NCBI RefSeq assembly: GCF_003286085.1
Contig: NW_020825313.1
Span: forward strand, 3,286,001 to 3,350,000
Direction: 5' to 3'
DNA length: 64,000 nucleotides
Source: Drosophila persimilis
Taxonomy: Eukaryota > Arthropoda > Insecta > Diptera > Drosophilidae
In this document: one piece after another, positions 43,929 to 54,292 of the stretch
Position numbering within the stretch: the first letter of the stretch is position 1
Layout of the letters: every line of letters begins with the position of its first letter
The notes under the pieces: model-generated
Database searches by the model: none
What the model saw: only the letters and a program-made list of their open reading frames with translations
Told to the model about the DNA's origin: nothing
Program-made: the position numbers and the translations under genes

Positions 43929-45266
43929 ATGTATAACAACAAAAACAAAAAAAACAACAAAAAAACAAATGAGTGCGGCGCTCCCCAAATGCCAACTGGG
44001 AGCAATCCCAAGCTCGGAAAGGCAGCGGCCCAAAGGCCTGGCCCAACCGGCTCTATAGTAGGGAATACCTACAAGGTGGAAGGTGCCTGTGCGAACCCGA
44101 GGGGGTCCCATCCCGAATCCGGTGTGGGTGGCAAGGTAACTCCCGAAGCTGACACCTTGGAAGGAAAGCTAAGCAATATTGCGGCTGCCCGACCTTCTGG
44201 TAAAGCGGAGGGGGTTGACTTGCCGTCGACAAGCGCCCAAGCCAGACGATACTCATATGCCGAAAAGAGGAGTGCAGGGCACATACTCCGTCGGCAACAC
44301 GCCAGCAGTGAAGCCAGCCCATCAGCCGAATGGCTGAAGAAGGTGGAATGGGCTTCGGCCGTACTTCCGGAGTTCACCTTAGAACAGAAAAAGGTGGCTC
44401 CCCAAGCCAAGAGGCAGCGCTCGCAGGAGACACCGGAACCGGTAGCAAAGCGCTCCAGAGTGCTGCCAAATGTCTCCTTTGCGCAGATTGCCAAGGAGAG
44501 GACGCTAATTGGTGTCCTCGACAAAGGCAGCGCAGAGGGGAGAATCCCAAGGAGTCAGTGGAAGTGGGTGGAAGCGGCATTGGCCGACCGCTGCTTCGAA
44601 CTCCTCGACAAAGACCCTGGACCTCCGCCAGTCTGCAAGGACATGGGGTGGTTCCAGGGCAATGTTAAGATAATTGCCTGCGAAGACGAGCGCTCTGTGA
44701 AGCTTTACAGAGCGGCGGTAGCGCAGGTCGAGGTTTATGCTGGGGCGAAACTCGTCGCAGTCGACTGGAGCGAGGTGCCCAGCAGACCGAGGGCCAGAAT
44801 TTGTGTGCCGGCTACCTTTAAGGAGCCAGAACGCATCCTCAAGATGTTGCAGAGATGCAACCCAGGACTACCAACCTCCGATTGGAAGGTAGCCAAAGTT
44901 GAGACGACACAAGGGCCGACTAACCAGGCAGTTCTCGTTCTCAATAAAGAGTCGCTGGCCCCGATAGAGGCAGCAAAAGGAGAGCTCAACTTCGGCTTCA
45001 GCTCGGTCACCATCAAGGTGTACAAATCGGACGCGGCGCTTCCTGTCGTCAACCCAGACGTGCAGGATGTCGTTGCGGAGATCGAAGCGCCTGACGACGA
45101 GCTGGAGCCAGACCAGGAAGGCTTCTCCTCAGAGACAGAACTGATGCTCGACTTCGAGTCAATGTGCCGAGAGAGAGTCTCAGATGACTCGGACGCGGAC
45201 ATCACGGTGGTGGAGAATCTTGAAGATGGTCCTAAGGATCCTTCAAATAAATCTCCACCACTGTAA
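43929..45266 (+). CDS. LOA-C ORF1 protein with DUF4780-like domain
   Basis: The frame has 445 residues from ATG 43929. It opens with an Asn/Lys-rich start (a run of AAC/AAA codons). Basic, low-complexity sequence follows to about residue 170. The segment LIGVLDKGSAEGRIPRSQW (about 195-215) comes next, then the DUF4780-like domain from GPPPVCKDMGW (about 230) to VTIKVYKSD (about 370), including ACEDERS and VDWSEVPSRPRARI. The C-terminus is acidic and ends in PPPL. The protein should bind element RNA and join the RNP. This is the longest ORF1 of the LOA group here and the best reference for the shortened ones. Its last 41 nt overlap ORF2. Confidence 0.87.
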   Translation: MYNNKNKKNNKKTNECGAPQMPTGSNPKLGKAAAQRPGPTGSIVGNTYKVEGACANPRGSHPESGVGGKVTPEADTLEGKLSNIAAARPSGKAEGVDLPSTSAQARRYSYAEKRSAGHILRRQHASSEASPSAEWLKKVEWASAVLPEFTLEQKKVAPQAKRQRSQETPEPVAKRSRVLPNVSFAQIAKERTLIGVLDKGSAEGRIPRSQWKWVEAALADRCFELLDKDPGPPPVCKDMGWFQGNVKIIACEDERSVKLYRAAVAQVEVYAGAKLVAVDWSEVPSRPRARICVPATFKEPERILKMLQRCNPGLPTSDWKVAKVETTQGPTNQAVLVLNKESLAPIEAAKGELNFGFSSVTIKVYKSDAALPVVNPDVQDVVAEIEAPDDELEPDQEGFSSETELMLDFESMCRERVSDDSDADITVVENLEDGPKDPSNKSPPL

Positions 45267-48200
45267 AGCAGCATCGGCTGCTCTCATACTCCGCCTAGAC
45301 GCAAGCGGAGCCGACGTAGTCCTGATCCAGGAGCCTTGGGTGGTAGGAGGCAAGGTCTGTGGATTGGGGACGAGGGAATTCAAGATCATTGTATCCCAAA
45401 ATGAAGGTAAAATCCGTACCTGCATACTTGCTAGAAAGCACCTAAATATCTTTCTGCTCCATAATTATAGCGATGGCGATAACACGGCGGCAAGCCTATA
45501 ACTAAAAGGGAATCATCTCAGGCTGGTGGCGTCCTATATGGCCCACGAAGAGGATGATCCTCCGAACGACCTTGTTCGCAAAATAGCCAGCGACAGCGAA
45601 AGGACGGACAAAGACCTACTTATAGGTTGCGATGCCAACGCCCACCACACCCAATGGGGGAGCACGGACACGAATGTAAGGGGTGAGTCACTGTTCAGCT
45701 TCATCCTGAACTCAAATTTATTCATATGCAATCGGGGTAACGACCCCACATTTATAATTAAAAATCGGCAGGAGGTCATTGACCTCACGCTAGTGTCAAG
45801 CAAACTGCTGGACACAATCAAGAGCTGGAGAGTCCTAGGAGACCACTCCTTCTAGGACCACAGGTATATCGAGACGATATTATCCTTCGATATTCCCAAA
45901 CCAACCGACTATATCAACCCCAGAAAAGCCAACTGGGAAAAATATAACACAACCCTGGAGGAGCTACTCCCTCCTAACGCCCCTAATTGCCCGAACACGG
46001 AAGACAACCTAAACCGTCTTGTGAACAGGTTTACGGATGCGTGCAACAAAGCCTTCAAGGCAGCATGCCCTTCTACCAGACCAAGGGGGAAAAAGAAAGC
46101 CCCCCTTGTGGTCTAAGCAACTAGACACCCTTCGTAGAACTTTTAGGACTCTATTCAATAGAGCCACAAGAACTAAGGAGGATACTCACTGGGCAGACTA
46201 TAAAACCAGTCTAGCACTATACAAAAAGGAAACGAGGAAGGCTAAAAGAGCCTCCTGGCAAAAATTTTGCTCCGAAATCGAGGTAACTTTGGAGGCCGCA
46301 AGACTCCGGAAAGTTCTCTCAAAAACTACCCCCTCGGTAGGTTACCTCAAAAAGAATGATGGCACGTGGACCAACTCTAGTGAGGAGTCCCTACACATTC
46401 TGCTCGACACGCATTTCCCCGGATGCACATCCACCGAGCCGTCACCCCTCCCAGGAGAGGGATCGGTAGAATCGATGGACCATTTCCTTACAAAACGTAA
46501 CATAAGCTGGGCAATAAACAGCTTCAACCAGTTCAAATCACCAGGCCCAGACCAGGTAATCCCGGCCCAACTTCAGAAGGTCGGGGATACGGCCATCAAC
46601 TGGCTACAAGGTATCTTCAGGAAGTTACTGGCTGTGGGTACAATCTCGCGAACATGGCTTAAGGCAAAGATAGTCTTCATTCCCAAAGCTGGGAAAGCCT
46701 CGCACTCAGCTGCAAAAGACTTTAGACCAATCAGCCTATCGTCCTTCCTCCTCAAAACCTTTGAGAGACTCGTCGGGCTGCAACTGAGGACAACTATACA
46801 CCCTCAGTTGCTGTCAGGCGCACAGCATGCCTACCAGAAAGGAAAATCCACGGAAACGGCTCTTCATGAGGTGATCTCAGCGGTAGAGAAATCTCTGCAT
46901 CACAAAGAGTACTCACTCATAGCCTTTCTCGATATTGAGGGAGCTTTCAACAACGTTGTACCGGGCGCCATTACAGAAGCTCTGACTGACCTGGGGGTGG
47001 ACCGTCACTTGGTGATGCTCATTGATCAATTGCTCATACGCAGGACGGTGACATCATCGATGGGATCGTCCACCCAGTCAAGGTATGTCAACAGAGGAAC
47101 CCCGCAAGGGGGAGTTCTGTCTCCTCTTCTATGGAACATTGCAGTCAATAAGATTCTTTGCGACCTGGAAGAGGGGGGCTGTAAAGTAGTGGCATACGCG
47201 GATGACGTTGCAATTATCTTTGCGGGGAAATACCCCCAAACACTATGCGACCTAATGACCGCAAAGCTTGCTCGATTGTCCGAATGGACAGAATCGCGCG
47301 GATTGGGACTAAATCCCTCGAAAGGGGAACTCGTGTTATTCACAAAAAAATACAAGGTCCCGCCCCTCAACCCCCCAACACTAAACGGATACAGGCTCTC
47401 CTTCAGCGACAGTGCCAGTTACTTAGGGTTGGTAATTGACAAAAAGCTTAGCTGGAACCTGAATGTCAAGGATAGAGGCAACGACAGCACTCTATACTTG
47501 CAAAAAAGCTATCGGCCTAAAGTGGGGAATGAACCCAAGCATAGTCCGATGAATATATCTGGCAATAGTCAGACCTATAATACTCTACGGAGTTACTGTC
47601 TGGTGGCCTGCGCTAACAAAAAGGACAATCACCAATCAGCTGGGCAAGGTTCAGCGAACAGCCGCCCTCTGCATCAGTGGAGCTCTTCGAACTACACCAA
47701 ATGATGCGCTAAACGCCATGTTATGCCTTCAGAGCCTTGACTTTGCAGGAAAGGAGCGGGCAGAAATGGCAGCAATACGTCTTAGGGACTCTGAACAATG
47801 GGTACCCCAGAACATAGGTCACTCATCTATACTAAACAAAAACAACAAGGTCCCAGCAAGAACGGACTATCAAGTTCCAATGGAGCACACGGAGACTCCA
47901 TTCAGCATAATCATCCCTCATAGAGACGATTGGCTCGAGGGACCCCCCGGCCCAGACGGGGCCATAAGCATCTTCACGGATGGCTCAAAACTGGACGGCA
48001 GGGTTGGAGGAGGAATCTACTCTGAACAACTTAACATAAGGCAATCTTTCAGGCTTCCGGATCACTGTAGCGACTTCCAAGCGGAAGTTACAGCAATCAG
48101 GGAGGCTCTGTACTGCCTTCATACGGTTACCACCACGGCAACCAATCTAAACATCTACAGCGACAGCCAAGCTGCGATTAGATCACTTAACGCGATCTCC

Positions 48201-48809
48201 TCGAACTCGGCTACTGTGGCGAAGTGCCGCAGATCTCTTCACGAGATGGCTCAGCAATTTGCTATCAGCCTTATATGGGTCCCGGGTCACCGGGATATCG
48301 AGGGCAACTGCATAGCGGACGAGCTGGCCAGATCTGGCACTACAACCCCCCTTCTCCAAGATAAGGAGGATATTTGTATGCCTATGGCCACCTGCAAGCT
48401 CATCATAAAAGAGCAGTACACGCGACTGATAGACAACAAGTGGCAAATAGGGCCACGTTGTCGCACAGCGCGGCAAACATGGCCGACCATAGATAAGAAG
48501 CGCACCTCAGAGCTCTGCAAACTAGCCAGGGAAAGGTGCAGCGCAGTCATACGTTCCCTCACAGGACACTGGCTAGTAGGCACCCACGCAAACAGGCTGG
48601 GTGCCCCATACAATGATTTCTGCCGCAGCTGCAGAGACGAGGACGAGGAGGAAACAGTGGAACACCTGTTCTGTTCCTGTCCAGCTCTCAGCAGAAGGAG
48701 GCTGCATCACTTGGGCTCTGCCTTTCTGAACGACATCTCGGAGATGTCCACGCTATGTCCCAGAAAGATCGTCAACTTTATAAGGGCATCTGGATGGGAC
48801 AACTGTTGA
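45226..48809 (+). pseudogene. LOA-C copy 1 ORF2: endonuclease-RT-RNase H-CCHC, broken
   Basis: ATG 45226 lies inside ORF1. The endonuclease shows IQEPW near 45328 and CDANAHH near 45632. Stops at 45499-45501 and about 45855-45857, and a frameshift near 46096 in a C-run, break it. RT is readable from 46110, with IEGAFNNV near 46937, PQGGVLSPLLWN near 47104 and YADD near 47195. An 8-bp loss near 47477, shared with copy 2, shifts the frame before the thumb. RNase H lies in 47718-48809 (FTDGSKLDG near 47973, YSDSQAAIRSL near 48157, GHRDIEGN near 48287), followed by the CCHC knuckle near 48620. Confidence 0.92.
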
Positions 48810-48931
48810 CATGAAGTCTCATCTGCAGGGAGGGAATGATCCCAAGCGGTATCACAACGGGCCGAAACCGGCCTATGTGTGCTGGGCTCCGAGCGAGCTT
48901 GGCGGCCGTCTCTACCTAACCTAACCTAACC

Positions 48932-48943
48932 TTGGTGAGTTTA
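48932..48943. repeat. Target-site duplication, right copy (LOA-C insertion)
   Basis: It is identical to 43437-43448 and follows the CCTAA tail. Confidence 0.93.
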
Positions 48944-49098
48944 CTGCTCGTTTTCTGCACTTCGTTGGATCATCTGCTTTGAATTATTGCTGCTGCAGCT
49001 GATTGTCTGGCTCGCTCTGCTGTCTGCTCTCCTACTTTACCTGCGATCTAACTCCGCTCTTTTATTATTCGTGCACAGTGATTCTACTGCTGTCAATA

Positions 49099-50109
49099 AT
49101 GGCAATCGTTTGTAGTGCAAAGAAATGTGAATTCGGTGGTGTTATCATTGGTGATTCATTTCTTAGCTGCTGGCTGTGCAACAATTTTGCCCACATAAAA
49201 TGTGCTGGTGGTGAAAATTTTGGCCGGCTGAATGATCTAATCTCGAAACGCATGGGCCTGTCTTGGTCATGTCTGGCTTGTCGGGAGATTGTGGCCGTAA
49301 TGCGCACATTTATGAGACAGACTCGAACTGGGTTTCTGGATGTCCGGAAACAATTTGTTGCTCTCAACGAGAATTTTCTTGCCCTTGAATCACAGTTTCT
49401 TGGGCTCAAACTCTTGAGCGAATCGCCTAGACGGAATAATGATACCAATCTCTTGCAATCTAATCCGATTGGTACGCCTGCCTCCCACCTTTATCCATCG
49501 GCAGCATTTCCGTGTAGTCATGCCACGCCGTTGTCTGTAAATCCGCCAACGGTGGCTCCGGAGTTCTTTACACCGAGCAATGTGGCCGTCACTTCTGACG
49601 CGGTGAGTGCTCCTAGTGCGGGTGTGCTGGTTGCTGACGACGTCTTGCCAACTCCTGCTCCAATTCCTGCTCCAATTCCTGCTCCAATTCCTGCTCCAAT
49701 TTCTGCTCCAATTCCTGCTACAACCATTGCTGCCAATTCCTCTGCCCTTGGACCGAGATCTCTTTTAGGAGTGGCTCCACCATCTCGATCTCGCTCGGGA
49801 CTTCAACTTAGAGCAGTGGTCCCTCGGAAAGCAATATTTGTTTCTCGTCTTATTCCTGAGGCTACAACAGAGGATGTTAAACAACACCTTTCCTCTAAAC
49901 TAAACACTTCGCCTGTTGATATAGTTGTGACTAAATTTACATTTAAACATAAGCGCAACATATCATCATTTAAAATTCTTCTCCCTGATTCTTTACTATC
50001 CAGTTCTCTAGAACCGTCAATATGGCCTGAGCATACAATTGTGCATGAGTTCCTTCTCAAAGATTCGACCTCGAATCCAAGAATAACCGAACATGCTCCA
50101 AAAAACTGA
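49099..50109 (+). CDS. CR1 copy 3 ORF1 protein with PHD-like finger and PIPA repeats
   Basis: The frame has 336 residues from ATG 49099. Residues 5-60 give a PHD-like C/H pattern (CSAKKC, CWLCNNFAHIKC, SCLAC) with all expected ligands. An MRQTRTGFLDVRKQF segment follows. The linker (about 125-220) holds a Pro/Ala/Ile array with PIPA repeated about five times. The C-terminal part (about 240-330) has AIFVSRLIPEATTEDVKQHL, resembling the same region of CR1 copy 1. The stop and the ORF2 start overlap as TGATG. The frame is intact. The expected role is RNA binding in the RNP. Confidence 0.83.
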   Translation: MAIVCSAKKCEFGGVIIGDSFLSCWLCNNFAHIKCAGGENFGRLNDLISKRMGLSWSCLACREIVAVMRTFMRQTRTGFLDVRKQFVALNENFLALESQFLGLKLLSESPRRNNDTNLLQSNPIGTPASHLYPSAAFPCSHATPLSVNPPTVAPEFFTPSNVAVTSDAVSAPSAGVLVADDVLPTPAPIPAPIPAPIPAPISAPIPATTIAANSSALGPRSLLGVAPPSRSRSGLQLRAVVPRKAIFVSRLIPEATTEDVKQHLSSKLNTSPVDIVVTKFTFKHKRNISSFKILLPDSLLSSSLEPSIWPEHTIVHEFLLKDSTSNPRITEHAPKN

Positions 50110-51557
50110 TGTACTATTTTTCCATGCACTATCAGAACGATCGCAGTTTGCTGGGAAAATTGCGTCAAATTCATACTCGCTCCTTTGATTTCGATGCCAT
50201 CGCGTTTACCGAAACCTGGCTTAACTCCTCTGTCAATGATCATGAAATTTTCATTGATAGTTACACTATTTATAGAATGGACCGCCCATCTTTTGCAGGT
50301 GGGGTTCTGATTGCAGTTAAATCTGTTTTCTCATCTGAGTTATTCCCATTTAATAACATTCACGGAATTGAATTTGTTGCAGTCAAAGTTCGTGTTGGCT
50401 CCGCATTTTTCTATTTAACCTGCTCTTACATTCCTCCCAGGTCTGATGCTGAGCTTTACTTACACCACCTCTCAGCAATTAATATTGTTGTTTCTGCATT
50501 AGGGTGCAATGATCGAATTATTGTCATGGGGGACTTTAACCTCCCATTTCTTTCTTGGCTGCCTTGTGATGACGCTAACCTGTTGTTTCCCAATTGCCAT
50601 AATGACTTTATCAATGGGCTAACGGATAGTTCCCTTGTCCAAATTAATGCCGTTAAAAACATGAGGGACAGACTTCTTGACCTCGTTTTTGTTAACGATG
50701 GTTCTCTTGCTACGGTATCTAGAGCAAGTCCAATATCTCTCCCTGAAGATCCTTACCATCCAACTTTGTTGATATCACTGGAGTGCACTGGAGGACAAAT
50801 TAGACTCCTATGCAACGACTCTACCACTTACCGCAAAATCGCCTCCGCGTTGATGGCTAAAGGCGTTTTCTGTCATAGCTATCAGTTGAAAGAAGAACGG
50901 TCATATAGAATAGTAATCAAAAATCTTCACCACTCCACCCCAACTGATTATATTAAGCAAGATCTCATGGTCAAAGGGCATCTAGCCCGATTCATCCACA
51001 ATCCGTTTAACAGAGCGACCAAGAATCAGCTCAGCTTATTTTCTGTGGACCTAGAGCCAAATAAAAATAATAAAGAGATCTTCAAATTATCAGACCTCTG
51101 CAGACAAAAGATAACTGTTGAGCAGCCACAACGTAAACAGGAGATATCACAGTGTCACTGTTGTCAAGAATACGAACACACTAAAAGATATTGCAACAAA
51201 AAATTTGTTTGTGTTAAATGCGGGGGTCCGCATACCACCATAGAATGCTCAAAGCCACAAGACGTCGAGCCCAAGTGTGCCAACTGTCTTGGCTCCCACA
51301 CTGCCAATTATAGAGGCTGTAGGGTCTACCAACAGCTTCTATTGAAGTTGTACCCACAACCACCACAGTCAAATTGGGAAAACACTCATCAGGCGTATCC
51401 TAGGGGAAATAATATTTCCGGGCGCACCCAGACAAACTCTCGCTCGCTCTCGAGAAGCAGCAGACAGAGGGAAATGCCACGCAACGATATGCCCATTTCC
51501 CAGCCAAAAAATCAGGAAAAACATGTATCTTATGCTGAAGTCGCTAGAGGAGCCTAG
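50109..51557 (+). CDS. Chimeric frame: CR1 endonuclease fused in frame to Jockey gag-like protein
   Basis: The frame has 482 residues from ATG 50109. Residues 1 to about 228 are a CR1 ORF2 endonuclease N-domain (AFTETWL near 35, MGDFNLPFL near 140, PYHPT near 216), with the RT missing. From about 232 the sequence is Jockey-type ORF1: STTYRKIASALMAKG, SYRIVIKNLHHSTP and three zinc-knuckle-like C/H clusters (about 349-410: CHCCQEYEHTKRYC, CVKCGGPHTTIEC, CANCLGSH). A polar C-tail follows to residue 482. The fusion results from element-in-element structure. Whether it is transcribed or useful is unknown. Confidence 0.8.
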   Translation: MYYFSMHYQNDRSLLGKLRQIHTRSFDFDAIAFTETWLNSSVNDHEIFIDSYTIYRMDRPSFAGGVLIAVKSVFSSELFPFNNIHGIEFVAVKVRVGSAFFYLTCSYIPPRSDAELYLHHLSAINIVVSALGCNDRIIVMGDFNLPFLSWLPCDDANLLFPNCHNDFINGLTDSSLVQINAVKNMRDRLLDLVFVNDGSLATVSRASPISLPEDPYHPTLLISLECTGGQIRLLCNDSTTYRKIASALMAKGVFCHSYQLKEERSYRIVIKNLHHSTPTDYIKQDLMVKGHLARFIHNPFNRATKNQLSLFSVDLEPNKNNKEIFKLSDLCRQKITVEQPQRKQEISQCHCCQEYEHTKRYCNKKFVCVKCGGPHTTIECSKPQDVEPKCANCLGSHTANYRGCRVYQQLLLKLYPQPPQSNWENTHQAYPRGNNISGRTQTNSRSLSRSSRQREMPRNDMPISQPKNQEKHVSYAEVARGA

Positions 51558-51733
51558 CACCGATCAAGGAGTATAGCAAGAGAGCCACGAAACCGGAACC
51601 CATCCCGTACTCGTACCCAACCAGAATCACCTCACAACAGGCCTCTCGAGAACAAGCTAATGAATCTTGCAGAAAAGCTAGACCAATTCATGCTAATGCA
51701 AAACAGTCTCATGAAAATGCAAGAGCAGATCCT

Positions 51734-53843
51734 CACTCTGGTTGCCTTTCTCAACATAGAAGGCGCCTTTAATAGCATCCTTCCGACCGCCATCGCGGGC
51801 GCAACATACACCGCAGGGCGGAGTCCTCTCGCCCCTCTTATGGAACGTGGTAGTGAACGAACTGCTGCGGGAAAAAGTGGTAGCGTATGCGGACGGTGTT
51901 GCTGTAGCAGTCTCCGGTAAATTTCCGCAGACGCTGTGTGAGTGCATGACAAGTACTCTCACGAAGATGTCGAGATGGGCAGACAAAGGCGGGCTAGAAG
52001 TCAATCCGTCTAAAACGGAACTGTTCACTAAGAAGTACAATGTTTCGATACTGACTCCCCCAAAACTCTGTGGAGAAGCGCTAGCCTTTAGAAACACTGC
52101 CAAGTATCTTGGCCTAATCCTCGACAGAAAGCCCGATTGGAAACTGAGCATGAGGAGTAAAGAGGCCCACAAAGGCACATGCAGGGAAACAATCGGACTA
52201 AGATGGTGAATGACCCCGTATATCATATCATATCATATATATCATATCACCGCCATCATACGACCAAACATCCTCTATGGAGTGGTAGTATGGTAGCCAG
52301 CCCTAGACAAAATAACTTGTCTCAACAGACTCAGTAGAGTTCAACGCATGACAGAGCTATGCTTAACTGGCGGGCTACGCATTACTCCAGGGGAAGCCCT
52401 GGATACCGTGGTGGACCTCCTCCCCGTAGACCTCATGGGAAAGAAGGTGGCAACACTTTCCGCCACTTTCCTCAGAATAAGAAAGCGAATGTGGAAAGCG
52501 TCCACGGCTAGGACCTCGGGAAGCCTGAAGAGACGCCTCGACGCCTTTCCAAGTATAAATCCCACCTAGGGAGGACTGGGAGATGGATGAACCAGGACCT
52601 GGTCCATTTCTACACTGATGGCTCAAAGTTAGACTGCCGAGTGGGAGAAGGAGGCTACTGTAACGAGCTGAACATCATCTAGTGCTTCAACCGGTAGCTG
52701 TAGCTGTATTGCTTCACTCTAGTGTGTTCCAAGAGGAGTTTGTGGCCATCAAGGAGGCCATTTCTATTGTCTCTAAACTACTCCTAGACTCGCACTTAGT
52801 GTGCGTCTTCTCGAACAGTCAAGCTGCTATTAAAGCATTGGGCTCAACATCGTCGAATTCAGAGACGGTAAAGGACTCCCGCAGGTCTCTGCATGAGATC
52901 GCAAAACAGTTAGATCTCTTCCTTATATGGGTCACCGGCCACAGGAACATTGAAGGGAACGACGCCGCCGACGAGCTAGCCAGGCAGGGTACTAAGATTT
53001 CTCTCTTATCGGAGAGCGTGCAAGTAGCGAAGCCTTTGGTTACGTGCAGACTTCTTACGCACCAATTGTTCGAGCACAATTCAAACAGGAAATGGCAGCA
53101 AATCATCTCTTGTAAAGTCTACGGTAAATTTCCGCTGACGCTGTGTGAGTGCATGACAAGTACTCTCACGAAAATGTCGAGCTGGGCAGACAAATGCGGG
53201 CTAAAAGTCAATGCGTCTAAGACGGACAGTCTCGAGATCGATATGGCCTTATTGATCGAAAAAGCGCTCGGCGGAGCTATACAGACTCAGTAGAGCACAA
53301 TGCTCTGCAGCTACTCGAGCCATCACGGGACACTTGCACGCCTCTAAGCTGTCAGTCCCTCACAATGACTTCTGCAGGAGTTGTCGCGACGAGGAAGAGG
53401 AGGAATCTTCCACTTTTTCTGTCATAGCCTGGCCCTTGGAAATCGTCATTTTCAGTTTTTTGGGGCCCATTTCCTCACGGACATTTCGGACCTTACCGAA
53501 ATCAAACCTGGGATCCTGTCTAAATTCATCCAAGCCTCCGGATGGGACTGCCCCTAACTTGCAACAGTTTGCTCTTCTAGCTTTTAGGCAGTCTCGATCA
53601 TGCTCTCGTTGAATACGGACGCGTTCCAACATCGCTGTGAAAGACTGTGCAAAAGCAATAAAAACGGACAAGCCCACTACAGTGGCAAAAACAAACATCT
53701 TACTTGTGCGAACACTTTTAAGTGCGCGGTACTCGTGAAACTAAGTGGCGCTCGCGAATCTAAGCGCGCGGTACCAGTGGGACTAAGCGCTGCTCGGGTT
53801 CCTTAGCGCGCGGTACTCGTGTGGCCCCCGTCACTCGCGTAGG
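51734..53843 (+). repeat. Tandem duplicate of the LOA-B/Jockey junction block
   Basis: 51734-53596 is nearly identical to 40389-42245 (decayed LOA-B RT/RNase H), and 53597-53832 repeats the Jockey 5' UTR 42246-42481. The left join to Jockey ORF1 shares CA. The right side passes through about 12 unmatched bases into a second copy of Jockey ORF1 end (53844-54264, matching 51315-51734). Changes from the original copy include an ATCAT-type replacement near 52221-52250 and small indels near 52480. Confidence 0.87.
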
Positions 53844-54292
53844 GGCCGTAGGGTCTACCAACAGCTTCTATTGAAATTGTACCCACAACCACCACAGTCA
53901 AATTGGGAAAACACTCATCAGGCGTATCCTAGGGGAAAGAATACTTCCGGGCGCACCGAGACAAACTCTCGCTCGCTCTCGAGAAGCAGCAGACAGAGGG
54001 AAATGCCACGCAACGATATGCCCATTTCCCAGCAAAAAAATCAGGAAAAACATGTATCTTATGCTGAAGTCGCTAGAGGAGCCTAGCACCGATCAAGGAG
54101 TATAGCAAGAGAGCCACGAAACCGGAACCCATCCCGTACTCGTACCCAACCAAAATCACCTCACAACACGCCTCTCGAGAACAAGCTAATGAATCTTGCA
54201 GAAAAGCTAGACCAATTCATGCTAATGCAAAACAGTCTCATGAAAATGCAAGAGCAGATCCTCAACATCCTCTCAGCCACTAGCCTCTCAAA
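53844..54292 (+). pseudogene. Jockey ORF1 C-terminal part (second copy)
   Basis: It encodes the ORF1 tail after the zinc knuckles (RVYQQLLLKLYP equivalent onward), with one short open frame 53871-54086. It matches 51315-51734 closely. The knuckles themselves are absent because of the deletion that joins the 5' UTR copy to this point. Confidence 0.75.

Larger units (their letters stand above)
43449..48931 (+). mobile_element. LOA-clade retrotransposon, subfamily C, full length (copy 1)
   Basis: This 5483-bp element starts TCTGGTCTGATGAGCTTGTG and ends in three CCTAA units plus CC (48915-48931), with a 12-bp target duplication. It has a 5' UTR, intact ORF1 and a broken ORF2. Its 3' 2442 bp are about 99% identical to the copy at 58536, while the 5' part is only about 80-85% identical. 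Confidence 0.94.
43006..50795 (+). mobile_element. CR1-clade element (copy 3), 3' truncated, host of LOA-C
   Basis: The pyrimidine-rich 5' UTR (43006-43448, 48944-49098) is split by the LOA-C insertion. ORF1 (49099-50109) and the endonuclease part of ORF2 follow. CR1 homology ends near 50795 after the YHPTL block, and Jockey sequence follows. It differs clearly from CR1 copy 1 in protein sequence, so it is another CR1 subfamily. Loss of the 3' half is unusual for a non-LTR insertion and suggests a later deletion. Confidence 0.82.
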
